Shown: positions 16,245 through 26,279, counted from the stretch's first letter. The stretch is 55,781 nt of DNA from Bacilli bacterium (GCA_017410525.1 JAFQQQ010000008.1:1-55781), one strand, 5' to 3'. The notes: generated by a model from the sequence alone, not told the origin. Program-made: numbers and translations.

Positions 16245-17154
16245 TTCTTTCTATTATTCTAAGTTTAGCACTTCTTGCTCTACTGTTTATTTCTAATTCA
16301 TTTTTACTTGGGTCTATAGTTTTTATAACTTTAAACTTAGGTAAATATTCTAAAGGAACTATAGGTAAATGTTTTAAAGAATCATCTACTTTACTTACAC
16401 TATTAAATATATTTTTGCATATCTTATCTTCTAATGAGTGGAATGTAATGACACATATTCTTCCTCCCACATCTAGAAGTTCTAATGCATCTTTTAAACT
16501 GTTTTCAAATACATTTAATTCATCATTAACTTCTATTCTTATAGCTTGAAATACTTTTCTCGCGGGATGTTTATCCCTTTTATATTTTTCTGGAACATTA
16601 TTCTTTATTACTTCTACTAATTCTAAGGTAGTAGTTATAGGTCTAGAATTGATAATTCCTTTTGCTATACTGGAAGCATATTTTTCTTCTCCATATTTAT
16701 AAAATATATTAACTAAATCTTGATAACTATAAGTGTTAACAACTTTGTACGCATCTAAATTTTTTGATTTATCCATTCTCATATCAAGTCTAGCATCTTG
16801 ATGAAAACTAAATCCTCTATCTCCTTCATCTAGTTGCGGACTAGATACCCCAAGATCATATAGTATTCCATCTACTTTACTTATATTTCTTTTATTTAAT
16901 TCTTCTTTTATATTTACAAAATTACTTTTTATAATTTCATAATTATTACCTATTTTATTAAGCCTTTGTGAGCTTGATAAAATAGCATCGTTATCTTGGT
17001 CAAAGGCGAATAAAAACCCCTTTTTTATTCTTTTTAAAATCTCGCTACTATGTCCACCATAACCTAAAGTACAATCAACTATTACACCATCTTCTTTTAG
17101 TTTTAAGTTGTCTATACATTCCTGCAATAATACTGATATGTGTTTATTATCCAT
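16234..17154 (-). CDS. rsmH: 16S rRNA m4C1402 methyltransferase RsmH (MraW)
   Basis: A 306-aa SAM-dependent methyltransferase. It opens [13 protein letters not shown], with SAM motif [21 protein letters not shown], and [22 protein letters not shown]. Later come [14 protein letters not shown] and [12 protein letters not shown], all RsmH hallmarks. It modifies N4 of C1402 in the ribosomal decoding centre. It overlaps mraZ upstream by 8 bases and ftsL downstream by 11, showing translational coupling in the mra operon. Confidence 0.95.
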   Translation of the reverse strand: MDNKHISVLLQECIDNLKLKEDGVIVDCTLGYGGHSSEILKRIKKGFLFAFDQDNDAILSSSQRLNKIGNNYEIIKSNFVNIKEELNKRNISKVDGILYDLGVSSPQLDEGDRGFSFHQDARLDMRMDKSKNLDAYKVVNTYSYQDLVNIFYKYGEEKYASSIAKGIINSRPITTTLELVEVIKNNVPEKYKRDKHPARKVFQAIRIEVNDELNVFENSLKDALELLDVGGRICVITFHSLEDKICKNIFNSVSKVDDSLKHLPIVPLEYLPKFKVIKTIDPSKNELEINSRARSAKLRIIERIGR

Positions 17155-17581
17155 AATAATTACTTGTGAAAAGACTATCTGCTATATCTGATAAATTTTC
17201 TTCATTATTAGCAATAAATTCTTCCCATCTTTCCTTACTCCAAATTTCTAATTTTTCATCTACACCGATTATAATACAATCTTTTTCTAACTTAGCAAAT
17301 TCAATTAAAGGATTTGGAATGTTGATTCTACCTTGCTTATCATATTCACATATAGTAGCGCCAGATAAAAAGATTCTCATAAATTGTCTCTTATCTTTTG
17401 TGTCAGGTAACTCTTTATACTTATTTATTATTTTATCCCATTCACATTTAGGATATAAAAACAAACATCCATCAAGGCCACGAGTAACTATAAAATTTTC
17501 ACCTAAATCATCACGAACTTTAGATGGAACAATGATTCTTCCTTTAGCATCTATACTGTGATGATACTCCCCCATAAACAT
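17147..17581 (-). CDS. mraZ: Transcriptional regulator MraZ
   Basis: A 144-aa protein with two AbrB-like SpoVT/MraZ repeats: [22 protein letters not shown] at the start and [22 protein letters not shown] in the second half, each with the DxxGR signature. MraZ forms ring-shaped oligomers and binds direct repeats at its own promoter, controlling the division/cell wall operon. Four GTGG/GTGA boxes spaced exactly 10 bp lie between the -10 and the start codon here, so autoregulation is very likely. It is the first gene of the operon mraZ-rsmH-ftsL-ftsI. Confidence 0.95.
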   Translation of the reverse strand: MFMGEYHHSIDAKGRIIVPSKVRDDLGENFIVTRGLDGCLFLYPKCEWDKIINKYKELPDTKDKRQFMRIFLSGATICEYDKQGRINIPNPLIEFAKLEKDCIIIGVDEKLEIWSKERWEEFIANNEENLSDIADSLFTSNYYG

Positions 17582-17590
17582 AGTTATCTA

Positions 17591-17624
17591 CCACCTTCTA
17601 CCACTTTTTGTCACCTTGTACCAC
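17591..17624 (-). promoter_or_regulatory. MraZ-binding boxes: four GTGR repeats with 10-bp period
   Basis: On the minus strand, reading toward mraZ, GTGG (17624-17621), GTGA (17614-17611), GTGG (17604-17601) and GTGG (17594-17591) recur every 10 bp. The fourth ends 9 bases before the mraZ ATG. Evenly spaced short G-rich boxes beside the promoter are the known MraZ operator type. One helical turn per repeat suits a ring oligomer contacting one DNA face. Confidence 0.85.
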
Positions 17625-17625
17625 T

Positions 17626-17654
17626 ATTATACCCCTTTTATAAATATTTGTAAA
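17626..17654 (-). promoter_or_regulatory. Promoter of the mraZ operon
   Basis: On the minus strand TTTACA (17649-17654), a 17-bp spacer and TATAAT (17626-17631). The first MraZ box follows the -10 after a single base, so bound MraZ would cover the transcription start. Confidence 0.8.
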
Positions 17655-17701
17655 TAGTTTTTACTACTTTTTTTAAATATTTTACATTTATTTTTTAAAA
17701 C

Positions 17702-17729
17702 AAAAAAAGGATTATTTTTTAATCCTTTT
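17702..17729 (-). terminator. Terminator after the ABC transporter gene
   Basis: AAAAGGATTA and TAATCCTTTT (arms 17705-17714 and 17720-17729) form a 10-bp stem. On the minus strand it is followed by a run of seven T. It overlaps the stop codon. Confidence 0.75.
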
Positions 17730-20157
17730 ATTCTGTTCGTAAAGCAATTACTGGATCCTTTTTACTTGCTACTTTAGAAGGAATCAAGCCTGCTATTATA
17801 GTTAATAATGTACTAATAATTATAAGTATTATTGCACCCATTATTGGTAATTGTGCAGTTACTATTACTCCAGTGATATTTTTAATAATTATATTTATAA
17901 GTAAATTTAATATACAAGTTATAATTATGCCTATTGCCCCGCTTGTTAATCCTACTATAAATGTTTCAGCATTAAATACTCTAGATATATCCTTTTTACT
18001 TGCACCTATACTTCTTAGTATTCCTATTTCTTTTGTTCTTTCAAGGACAGAAATATAAGTAATAATACCTATCATTATACTAGAGACTATTAATGATATT
18101 GAAACAAACGCGATAAGTACATAACCTATAACATCTACTATAGTCGTAACACTACTCATAAGCATTCCTACATAATCTGTATATTCTATTTTATCTTCTT
18201 CTTTCCCTTCTCTTATTTTTAAATCATTATATTCTTTAATTATTTGTTCTATTTTATCTTTAGATTCAAAATCTTTTGGATAAAGGTTTATAGCATATGG
18301 ATCTTCTAATTGAACTACACCCATATTTGATAAATTATTTTCTAAAGATTCTAAACCTGTAAATGGTTTATTAGTAAATACATTTATATCTTTATTTTCT
18401 AATTGTTCTTTTGCAATTTCACTATTATTTATTTGATTTATAACATACTCAGTTAATCCTTTAGTATAACCTATGCCATTAGTAACTGATAGTTTACTTC
18501 CCTCTTTAGGTTTAATTATACCTACTATATTTAAATCTATTCCATTATTTACTAGTTCACTTATATAAAATAAATCATTACTTTTATCTACCCATACACC
18601 ATTTTCTAATTTATAATAATCACTATTTAATACAAGTTTATAATTAGTATCTAATATATCTTCATATGAATATTTAGTTTGTTCAAAATCTTGAATTTCT
18701 TTACCTTGCATCATATTCATCATTGTTTCTTGTATTTCTTTTTGATCTTTTATTCCTATTGCATATAATACATAATCTACTATTTCATTATTTTCATCTA
18801 CTATTAATACCATTTCATCATACTTTTCAGGCATTTTACCTTTTATTACTTCATATTGACTATTAAGTAATTTAGTATTTGTTGTTAATTCATTAAATAT
18901 TTGTACTCCACTAGACATATTAGTTTGATTATTAGAAACAGCAGGATTAAACATACTCATCATATTACTTGGATTTACTTTTAAACTATCTTTAGTATAT
19001 ATTTGTAAATTTAAATTATATGTATATTTAATATCATTTGTATATTGTTTTAATTCTTTATTATTCTCAATATATTTTTTAAATTCAACTAAGTTATTAG
19101 TAGTAATACCACCATACATTGTACTAATCATATCCGTCATTATATTATTTGAATATATAGCATCTAAATCGTGTTCTTTACCACTACCTTTACCCATAAA
19201 TGAAGTCATAAGAGTTGCAGTATCTACTGTATTTTTTTCTATCATCAAGGGATAACTTGTTAAGGTATCTTCTTGAATTTTAGCTATATAATTATTAACT
19301 CCGTTTGATAAAGAAAGTATTAGAGCAATACCAATTATACCAATAGAACCAGCAAAAGAAGTAAGAAGTGTTCTACCTTTTTTAGTCATTAAATTATTAA
19401 GTGACAAAGAAAGCGCGGTAAGAAAACTCATGCTAGTTTTTTTATCCTTACCTTGTTTTGATTTTATTTTTTCTTTACCATCATATGGATTAGTATCATT
19501 TGTTACTTCTCCATCTTTTAAACTTATTATTCTGTTAGAGTATTCATTAGCTAAATCAGGATTATGTGTTACCATTATTACTAATTTATCTTTACTTATT
19601 TTCTTTAATAAATTCATTATTTGAACACTAGTTTCGGAATCGAGGGCACCCGTTGGTTCATCTGCTAAAAGTATATCTGGATTATTTATAAGAGCTCTTG
19701 CAATAGCAACTCTTTGCATCTGTCCACCACTTAATTGATTTGGTCTTTTATGAATATGATCTGAAAGACCTACTTCTTTAAGTGCTTTTATTGCTCTTTT
19801 TTTTCTTTCTTTTTTACTTACACCAGATAGTGTAAGCGCAAGTTCTACATTTGATAATACCGATTGATGTGGGATTAAATTATAACTTTGAAATATAAAC
19901 CCTATTCTATGGTTTCTATAAGTATCCCAATCTCTATCTTTATATTTCTTAGTTGAAATTTCATTTATTATTAAATCACCACTATCATATTTATCAAGAC
20001 CACCTACTATATTAAGTAAAGTTGTTTTTCCAGATCCAGATGGCCCAAGTATAGATACAAACTCATTTTCTCTAAAATTAATACTAACTTTATTAAGTGC
20101 TTTTTGAGTAAAAGTACCTGTTTTATATATCTTTGTTATATTTTTTAATTCTAACAT
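17728..20157 (-). CDS. MacB-type ABC transporter, fused ATPase and FtsX-like permease
   Basis: An 809-aa protein. Residues 1-225 are an ABC ATPase of the LolD/MacB class: GPSGSGKTTLLN (Walker A), IFQSYNLIPHQSV (Q-loop), LSGGQMQRVAIARAL, ILLADEPTGALD (Walker B) and VTHNPDLA. A membrane helix at about 265-285 is followed by a large extracytoplasmic MacB periplasmic-core-like domain (about 290-660). Three C-terminal helices carry the FtsX signature (ISVLERTKEIGILRSIGASKKDISRVF). MacB-type machines use ATP to do work outside the membrane, for example on lipoproteins or antimicrobial peptides; the substrate is unknown. AAGGAGGTTTT precedes the ATG. It is a single-gene unit. Confidence 0.87.
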   Translation of the reverse strand: MLELKNITKIYKTGTFTQKALNKVSINFRENEFVSILGPSGSGKTTLLNIVGGLDKYDSGDLIINEISTKKYKDRDWDTYRNHRIGFIFQSYNLIPHQSVLSNVELALTLSGVSKKERKKRAIKALKEVGLSDHIHKRPNQLSGGQMQRVAIARALINNPDILLADEPTGALDSETSVQIMNLLKKISKDKLVIMVTHNPDLANEYSNRIISLKDGEVTNDTNPYDGKEKIKSKQGKDKKTSMSFLTALSLSLNNLMTKKGRTLLTSFAGSIGIIGIALILSLSNGVNNYIAKIQEDTLTSYPLMIEKNTVDTATLMTSFMGKGSGKEHDLDAIYSNNIMTDMISTMYGGITTNNLVEFKKYIENNKELKQYTNDIKYTYNLNLQIYTKDSLKVNPSNMMSMFNPAVSNNQTNMSSGVQIFNELTTNTKLLNSQYEVIKGKMPEKYDEMVLIVDENNEIVDYVLYAIGIKDQKEIQETMMNMMQGKEIQDFEQTKYSYEDILDTNYKLVLNSDYYKLENGVWVDKSNDLFYISELVNNGIDLNIVGIIKPKEGSKLSVTNGIGYTKGLTEYVINQINNSEIAKEQLENKDINVFTNKPFTGLESLENNLSNMGVVQLEDPYAINLYPKDFESKDKIEQIIKEYNDLKIREGKEEDKIEYTDYVGMLMSSVTTIVDVIGYVLIAFVSISLIVSSIMIGIITYISVLERTKEIGILRSIGASKKDISRVFNAETFIVGLTSGAIGIIITCILNLLINIIIKNITGVIVTAQLPIMGAIILIIISTLLTIIAGLIPSKVASKKDPVIALRTE

Positions 20158-20212
20158 AAAACCTCCTTATTTAAACATATATAATTATATCATTTTTATG
20201 AAAAAAAGTGAA

Positions 20213-21325
20213 TTACTCACCTTTAATCGCTTCAGTAAGTTCTATTGTTGTTTCTCCTATTTTGTTTTCTCTATAGTACTTAACTTTTATTTTATCTCCT
20301 AATTTGTGCTTATAAAGTATATATTTAAAGTGGGATACATCCTCTACTTTACTTCCATCTACTTCAATGATTACATCCCCTACTTTAAGACCTGATTTAG
20401 CAGCAGGCATATTTTCCTCTACAAAAGATAAAACTGCTCCAAACTCTACATCACTACCTATTCTTAGATTATAATAATACTGTAAAGCAAAAGTATTTGT
20501 TAAATCTACAAGTTGTACTCCTAAATATGGTCTTTCAAGTGTACTTCCGCTTTCTATGTTGGTAAGTATTTCATTAACCGAATTGATAGGAATAGCAAAT
20601 CCCATACCTTCTACACCGCTACCTACAAGTTTAGATGATGTTATACCTATTACTTCACCTTTAATATTACAAATAGGTCCACCACTATTACCACTATTTA
20701 TAGAAGCATCTGTTTGTATAACTTCCATCAAGTAATTATTACTTACAGATACCATTCTATTTATACCAGATACTATACCTTTTGTTATTGTTCCCATATA
20801 TTCTTTACCTAATGGAGCACCTACAGTAAATACAGTATCTCCCAGTTCAAGATTAGAGGAATCTCCTAAAGTAGCAACTTTTTTCACTTTATCTTTAGTT
20901 AATTTTAAAACTGCAATATCGTAATACTCATCTCCACTCACTAAACTGGCCTCTGAATCAGTTCCATCTGAGAATGTTATTACATATTTTTTGCCACCAT
21001 CTATAACGTGATAATTAGTTAAAATATATCCATATTTATCATCTGTTTTGTAAACAAATCCAGATCCAGAAGAAGATGTTCTATCCCCTGTTACTTCTAT
21101 ATATACAGCTGCTTCATAAACATTGTTTATAGCGTTTTTTAAATCACTTATTTCTTCTACTGTAGTTGTTTTAACATTTTCGCTAGTTACTCTTTGAACT
21201 AATACATTTCCATTATTTCCTATAGCTATAAAGCAATACATAAGTCCTGCGCCTACAAAAAATGAAACTATTGTTAAAAATATTTTAGATGTTAAAAGTT
21301 TTTCCGTTTTTATTTTGTTTTTCAT
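20213..21325 (-). CDS. HtrA/DegP-family serine protease with PDZ domain
   Basis: A 370-aa envelope quality-control protease. There is a cytoplasmic Lys-rich start, a membrane anchor at about 14-33, a trypsin-like domain with TNYHVIDGG (His), EYYDIAVLKL (Asp) and NSGNSGGPI (catalytic Ser), and a C-terminal PDZ domain (about 275-365, ENMPAAKSGLKVGDVIIEVDG). This matches Bacillus HtrA/YkdA/YyxA. The ATG follows GGAGGAAAAT. No two-component system is adjacent. It lies next to the MacB-type transporter but is separated by about 55 bases, so an operon is uncertain. Confidence 0.92.
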   Translation of the reverse strand: MKNKIKTEKLLTSKIFLTIVSFFVGAGLMYCFIAIGNNGNVLVQRVTSENVKTTTVEEISDLKNAINNVYEAAVYIEVTGDRTSSSGSGFVYKTDDKYGYILTNYHVIDGGKKYVITFSDGTDSEASLVSGDEYYDIAVLKLTKDKVKKVATLGDSSNLELGDTVFTVGAPLGKEYMGTITKGIVSGINRMVSVSNNYLMEVIQTDASINSGNSGGPICNIKGEVIGITSSKLVGSGVEGMGFAIPINSVNEILTNIESGSTLERPYLGVQLVDLTNTFALQYYYNLRIGSDVEFGAVLSFVEENMPAAKSGLKVGDVIIEVDGSKVEDVSHFKYILYKHKLGDKIKVKYYRENKIGETTIELTEAIKGE

Positions 21326-21399
21326 ATTTTCCTCCCAACTATAATTAGTTTATACCCATTTTAAGAAAAAAAATATCATTTTTTTGATTTTTTAGTGAT

Positions 21400-21585
21400 C
21401 TAATGTATATATAGTGTCAAATATTCTTCTATTATTTTTTCTCCATAATGCTTACCAGCTTCACTTAATAACTTACCAACATTATAACAGGCATTTAAAT
21501 CACTTCTATTTTTACTATAATCTTTTACTCTTTTATATATTTCGTTATTTATTAATTCTTCCTTTATTTGATTGTAATAATTCAT
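21400..21585 (-). pseudogene. Orphan DUF1016 N-terminal fragment, 61 aa
   Basis: The ORF from the ATG at 21585 (after GAGGAGGTTATT) encodes NQIKEELINNEIYKRVKDYS, NRSDLNACYNVGKLLSEAGKHYG and EKIIEEY, the start of the DUF1016/YhcG N-terminal domain, and then stops. Full proteins are about 330 residues and have a C-terminal PD-(D/E)XK nuclease-like domain, absent here. The strong ribosome site suggests the peptide may still be made. The likeliest reading is a remnant left by gene decay. A retained short DUF1016-N protein cannot be excluded. Confidence 0.6.
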
Positions 21586-21678
21586 AATAACCTCCTCACT
21601 TTTACACTTTATCATAGTTAAAAATATTAATCAAACGCACATTTTTCTTAAATTGTTATTTTATTTTTACAGGAATAA

Positions 21679-21715
21679 AAAAACTACATACAGTTATTTA
21701 ACTTCTGTAGTTTTT
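21679..21715 (-). terminator. Terminator after the YcxB-like gene
   Basis: AAAAACTACA (21679-21688) and TGTAGTTTTT (21706-21715) pair perfectly over 10 bp. On the minus strand the hairpin is followed by TTTTTTATT. Confidence 0.6.
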
Positions 21716-21764
21716 GCTATTACTATTTTATTAAAACTGTAGTTTTCAAAAAAAAGAAAAAATT

Positions 21765-22232
21765 TTAATTAATTTTTTCTTTAAACATTTTAATTGCTTT
21801 AGTATATTCTTCTTCAGTAAAGAATTTCTTTTCAAAAGTTAAATAATCTCTTCCTTTTTTAAACTTAATTTCAAAACAATTTTTTCTTTCTTTTATTCTT
21901 TTCACTTGACTATATTTATAATCTGTTTTATTTTTATTTATTGTTATTGAAAATTTATTGGAAGTAAGTTCTAAAGTATATTTGCCAAATGTATTATAAT
22001 TTAACATCTCATTAACTTTTAATTGTGCGAATATATATAATTTATTTAATAAAAATATAACTACTAATAATCCTACTATAAATAAAGGTAAATAAAGAAG
22101 TGATATTTTATTTAGCGTAAAATATAAATATATACCTAAACCAATCACAAATAAAACTATATTACTTAGTAATCTCCCTTTTAATAAAAATTTTTTATAC
22201 TCTTCTTTTGTATATTCAAAATTTACTTTCAT
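21765..22232 (-). CDS. YcxB-like membrane protein, 155 aa
   Basis: Residues 18-36 and 42-62 form two membrane helices (NIVLFVIGLGIYLYF and LYLPLFIVGLLVVIFLL). They are followed by a cytoplasmic beta-rich part, GKYTLELTSNKFSITINKN and YSQVKRIKERKNCFEIKF, in the pattern of the YcxB-like domain. The function of that domain is not known. The ATG overlaps the uvrA stop codon (ATGA type), so it is translationally coupled to uvrA, and it ends at a strong terminator. Confidence 0.6.
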   Translation of the reverse strand: MKVNFEYTKEEYKKFLLKGRLLSNIVLFVIGLGIYLYFTLNKISLLYLPLFIVGLLVVIFLLNKLYIFAQLKVNEMLNYNTFGKYTLELTSNKFSITINKNKTDYKYSQVKRIKERKNCFEIKFKKGRDYLTFEKKFFTEEEYTKAIKMFKEKIN

Positions 22233-25036
22233 TTTAACATCCCTTTCAAAAATTGTCCTGTATAACTTTCTTTAACTTTTACTATTTCTTCAGGTGTCCC
22301 TGTAGTAACAATTGTACCACCACCACTACCACCTTCAGGACCTAAATCAATTATATAATCAGCAACCTTTATAACATCAAGGTTGTGCTCTATTACTATA
22401 ACTGTATCTCCATTATCTACTATTCTATTTAATATTTCAAGTAGTTTCTTTATATCGTGTGTATGAAGTCCTGTTGTAGGTTCATCAAGTATAAATAAAC
22501 TTTTACCTGTAGGTTTCTTTTGTAGTTCTTTAGCAAGTTTTACTCTTCCTGCTTCTCCGCCTGATAATGTTGGTGCGCTCTGTCCAAGTTTTATATAAGA
22601 TAAACCTACATCCATCATAACTTGTAATTTATCTTTAACTTTTGGAATGTTTTTGAAGAATTCTAGTGCTTCTTCTACATTCATTTCTAAAACATCATAA
22701 ATGCTTTTACCTTTGTATTTTATTTGTAACGTTTCTCTATTATAACGAGTTCCATGACATACTTCACACGGAACATAAACATCTGGTAAGAAATGCATTT
22801 CTATTTTCTTAACACCATCTCCCCAACAAGCTTCACATCTTCCACCTTTTACATTAAATGAAAATCTACCTTTATCGTATCCCCTCATTTTTGATTCTTT
22901 AGTTTGAGCGAATACATCTCTAATATCATCAAATACTCCTACATAAGTTGCGGGATTACTTCTTGGAGTTCTTCCTATTGGAGTTTGTGATATATCTATA
23001 ACTTTATCTATATTTTCTAAACCTATAACTTTTTTACATTTTCCAGGTTTAACTTTTGTTTTATAAAGATTACTAGCAACTGTTTTATAAAGTATTTCAT
23101 TTACTAAACTACTTTTACCACTACCAGATACTCCTGTTACACATATAAATTTACCAAGTGGGAATTTAACATTAATATCTTTTAAGTTATTTTCTTTAGC
23201 ACCTTTTATTTCTATATATTTTCCATTACCTTTTCTTCTTTCCTTTGGTACTTCTATTTTTAATTTACCGCTTAAATATTTACCAGTTAAACTGTTATCA
23301 TTTTCCATAACTTTTCTAGGAGTACCAAAAGCAACTACTTCTCCACCATGTATACCTGCAAATGGACCTATATCAACAAGATAATCAGCAGCTAGCATAG
23401 TATCTGTATCGTGCTCTACTACTACTAATGTATTTCCTAAGTCTCTCATTTCTAAAAGTGAATTTATTAATCTTTGATTATCTCTTTGATGAAGTCCTAT
23501 ACTTGGTTCATCGAGTACATATAATACACCAGTAAGGCGTGAACCTATTTGAGTAGCAAGTCTAATTCGTCCCGCTTCTCCACCGCTTAAAGTTCCAGCC
23601 ATTCTATCCAAAGTTAAATAGCTAAGACCTACATTTATTAAGAACTTCAATCTATCTTTAATTTCTTTTAAAATAAGTTCAGCTATTTTTAATTGTTCTT
23701 TATTAAGTTTAAGATTTTCTAAAAACTCATATAAATCGAGAGTAGACATAGTAGTCATTTCATAAATGTTTTTCTTATTTATTTTTACTGATAATACAGA
23801 TTCATTAAGTCTAGCACCATGACAAGTTGTACAAGGAAGTTCCATCATAAACTTATCTAACCACTCTCTAATCCAGCCACTCTTTGTTTCTATATATCTT
23901 CTTTCTAGATTGTTTATTATTCCTTCAAAATAATCAGTTGTATTTCTTGTATTACCATTACTTGATATATAATTAAACTCTAATGGTTCATTAGATCCAT
24001 AAAGAATTAAATCTAACTCACTTTTCTTTAAATCTTTTATTGGTTTAGTTAAATCAATATTGTAATGTTTAGCAAGAGTCACTATCTGAGTATATGAAAT
24101 TGATGCATCCATATTGAAAGCTACAATACCACCATCCATAATACTTTTTTCTTTATCAGGCATTATTAAGTCTTCATCTATTTTTTGTTTAAACCCTAAC
24201 CCATTACAATCAGGACATGCGCCGTATGGAGCATTAAAACTAAACAATCTTGGTTCTAACTCTGGCAAAGAAAAATCACAATCAGGACAAGCATATTTTT
24301 CACTCATCAATATTTCCTCTCCACCAATTATATCAATAACACATTTACCTTTACTTAGTTTTACAGCAAGTTCTATTGCTTCATTTAATCTACTTCTAAT
24401 ATCTTCTTTTATAATTAATCTATCAATTACTACATCTATATTATGTTTTTTAGTTTTTTCTAAATTTATTTCATCATTTAATTCATATTCTTCATTATCT
24501 ATTCTTACTCTAGAATATCCATCTTTTTTTAAATCATCCAATAATTCTTTATGAGTTCCTTTCTCTCCATGAATAACCGGACTTAATACTCTAATCTTAG
24601 TACCTATTTCTAGATCAAGTATTTGATTAGTCATTTCTTCTATACTTTGACTTGATATAGGTTTATTATGATTAGGACAATATGGAACACCTATACGGGC
24701 AAATAAAAGTCTAAAATAATCATATATTTCAGTAACTGTACCAACTGTACTTCTAGGATTATTATTAGTAGTCTTTTGATCAATACTAATGCTTGGGCTT
24801 AAACCTTCAATACTATCTACATCAGGTTTATCAGTACCCCCTAAAAATTGTCTAGCATAGGCACTTAAACTTTCTACATATCTTCTTTGTCCTTCAGCAT
24901 AAATAGTATCAAAAGCTAAACTACTTTTGCCACTACCTGATACACCAGTCATTACTATCAATTTATCTTTAGGTAACTCTATATTAACATTTTTTAAATT
25001 GTTTTCTCTAGCACCTTTAATTATGATTTTATCCAT
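22229..25036 (-). CDS. uvrA: Excinuclease ABC subunit A
   Basis: A damage-recognition ATPase of nucleotide excision repair, 935 aa as expected. There are two ABC modules: first GVSGSGKSSLAFDT near 30-45, then GVSGSGKSSLVNEIL around 630. The two signatures are TLSGGEAGRIRLATQIG and TLSGGEAGRVKLAKEL. Zinc modules are visible as CPDCDFSLPELEPRLFSFN...CPDCNGLG and CEACWGDGVKKIEMHFLPDVYVPCEVC. The ATG at 25036 follows GGTGATTTGT; the longer frame to 25048 lacks a ribosome site. uvrB is not in the window. The downstream YcxB-like gene is coupled. Confidence 0.96.
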   Translation of the reverse strand: MDKIIIKGARENNLKNVNIELPKDKLIVMTGVSGSGKSSLAFDTIYAEGQRRYVESLSAYARQFLGGTDKPDVDSIEGLSPSISIDQKTTNNNPRSTVGTVTEIYDYFRLLFARIGVPYCPNHNKPISSQSIEEMTNQILDLEIGTKIRVLSPVIHGEKGTHKELLDDLKKDGYSRVRIDNEEYELNDEINLEKTKKHNIDVVIDRLIIKEDIRSRLNEAIELAVKLSKGKCVIDIIGGEEILMSEKYACPDCDFSLPELEPRLFSFNAPYGACPDCNGLGFKQKIDEDLIMPDKEKSIMDGGIVAFNMDASISYTQIVTLAKHYNIDLTKPIKDLKKSELDLILYGSNEPLEFNYISSNGNTRNTTDYFEGIINNLERRYIETKSGWIREWLDKFMMELPCTTCHGARLNESVLSVKINKKNIYEMTTMSTLDLYEFLENLKLNKEQLKIAELILKEIKDRLKFLINVGLSYLTLDRMAGTLSGGEAGRIRLATQIGSRLTGVLYVLDEPSIGLHQRDNQRLINSLLEMRDLGNTLVVVEHDTDTMLAADYLVDIGPFAGIHGGEVVAFGTPRKVMENDNSLTGKYLSGKLKIEVPKERRKGNGKYIEIKGAKENNLKDINVKFPLGKFICVTGVSGSGKSSLVNEILYKTVASNLYKTKVKPGKCKKVIGLENIDKVIDISQTPIGRTPRSNPATYVGVFDDIRDVFAQTKESKMRGYDKGRFSFNVKGGRCEACWGDGVKKIEMHFLPDVYVPCEVCHGTRYNRETLQIKYKGKSIYDVLEMNVEEALEFFKNIPKVKDKLQVMMDVGLSYIKLGQSAPTLSGGEAGRVKLAKELQKKPTGKSLFILDEPTTGLHTHDIKKLLEILNRIVDNGDTVIVIEHNLDVIKVADYIIDLGPEGGSGGGTIVTTGTPEEIVKVKESYTGQFLKGMLK

Positions 25037-25234
25037 ACAAATCACCAAGCAATATTATATCATTATTTTTATTTTTATAAAAGAAAAAATAGTAATTACT
25101 TACTATTTAAAAAATTGATTGTATGGTAATATGCTTTTTTATCCTTTTCACTATTACCAATGACTTTACAAATAGTCATATTTTTAGAATAAAAATATAC
25201 AAATATATCTTCTATATCTATGCACGTTATGTAG

Positions 25235-25837
25235 CTAATAACAAGATTTTATAAAATATTTAAATATATTATTCTGTTTTTTATCATAACTAATCATATT
25301 TTCGGGGTGCCACTGCACTCCTATAAAAAACTTTTTACTGATATCTTCTAACGCTTCTATATACCCGTCATTGCTTATACCTACTACATTTAAATTAGTA
25401 TTTTTAATAATAGATTTATGTCGACTATTTACTTTTATAATATCATGCTTATAAATATTATATAATTTAGAATTTCTTTTTATTTTAACTTTATGTGCAT
25501 AATTTAATATCTTTTTATGATTTTCTATATCTAACATAGTACCATTAAATAATACGCCCATTAACTGCATACCCAAACATATTCCAAGTACAGGTTTATC
25601 TATATCATAAATGTATTTTAAAGTTTCAATATCATGTTTTTCAAAGTTATCACCACCTTGAAAAATAATTCCATCACATAAATTAACTAATTCCTTATAA
25701 TTATCATTTAAAATAATTCCTATACTTATACCACCATTACTTACTATGCTTTCAACTATATCTTCATAAATAATATTTATATTATGATTTTCTTCACTAA
25801 TGCTTTTTCTGGTTATAATACCTATAATAGGTTTCAT
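25235..25837 (-). CDS. Class I glutamine amidotransferase, gamma-glutamyl-GABA hydrolase-like (peptidase C26)
   Basis: A 200-aa GATase1 protein. It has PIIGIITRK at the N-terminus, DGIIFQGGDN (oxyanion region), nucleophile elbow GICLGMQLMG with the catalytic Cys near residue 95, and GVQWHPENM carrying the catalytic His and Glu. This matches the PuuD/C26 family, which hydrolyses gamma-glutamyl bonds. It is about 40-50 residues shorter than typical PuuD. It lies 13 bases downstream of an unknown gene in a probable two-gene operon. The true substrate cannot be told. Confidence 0.8.
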   Translation of the reverse strand: MKPIIGIITRKSISEENHNINIIYEDIVESIVSNGGISIGIILNDNYKELVNLCDGIIFQGGDNFEKHDIETLKYIYDIDKPVLGICLGMQLMGVLFNGTMLDIENHKKILNYAHKVKIKRNSKLYNIYKHDIIKVNSRHKSIIKNTNLNVVGISNDGYIEALEDISKKFFIGVQWHPENMISYDKKQNNIFKYFIKSCY

Positions 25838-25850
25838 CCAATCACCTATT

Positions 25851-26279
25851 TTAGTGTATTGCTTTTATTAATTCTTTATTCCTTTCATTAACCATTTTAT
25901 CCACAATATGTCCATTACACCTATTAAACTCTTGTATTATTTTTTTGTTTAATAGATAATCTAAATTAGATTCTATAGAATCAAAACTAATTTCATTAAA
26001 TAAATCAACGAAGTATTTGTTATAAAGTTGTATATAATCGTCTCTTTTTAATAATTCAGGATTACAATTAAAATTAATACTAAATTTTATTCCATTTTCT
26101 TTTAAATATAAACTTATTCTATTTTTACTGTTGATTATACCTAAATATAAAGATAAATATTTTTTATCTTCTAAACTAATATCTTCTCTATTTATACTCA
26201 TATCATAATCTTTAATTAAATTAAAGATTGCCATACCTGCATATACTGATATTTTCACTTCTTCAAAATTTTCTTTCAT
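25851..26279 (-). CDS. Uncharacterised 142-aa protein
   Basis: No family recognised. It is soluble and mainly helical by composition, with EEVKISVYAGMAIFNLIKDYD at the start and many Asn, Lys, Ile and Glu. There is no signal peptide and only two Cys. It is probably the first gene of an operon with the glutamine amidotransferase 13 bases downstream. A TTTATA-like stretch and AGG precede the ATG. Confidence 0.55.
   Translation of the reverse strand: MKENFEEVKISVYAGMAIFNLIKDYDMSINREDISLEDKKYLSLYLGIINSKNRISLYLKENGIKFSINFNCNPELLKRDDYIQLYNKYFVDLFNEISFDSIESNLDYLLNKKIIQEFNRCNGHIVDKMVNERNKELIKAIH

Noticed and set aside
25037-25234. Open minus-strand frame between uvrA and the amidotransferase
   Set aside because: It contains about 50 sense codons but no good start or ribosome site. 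A hairpin within it (AAATAGTAA/TTACTATTT near 25088-25109) suggests only a terminator region.
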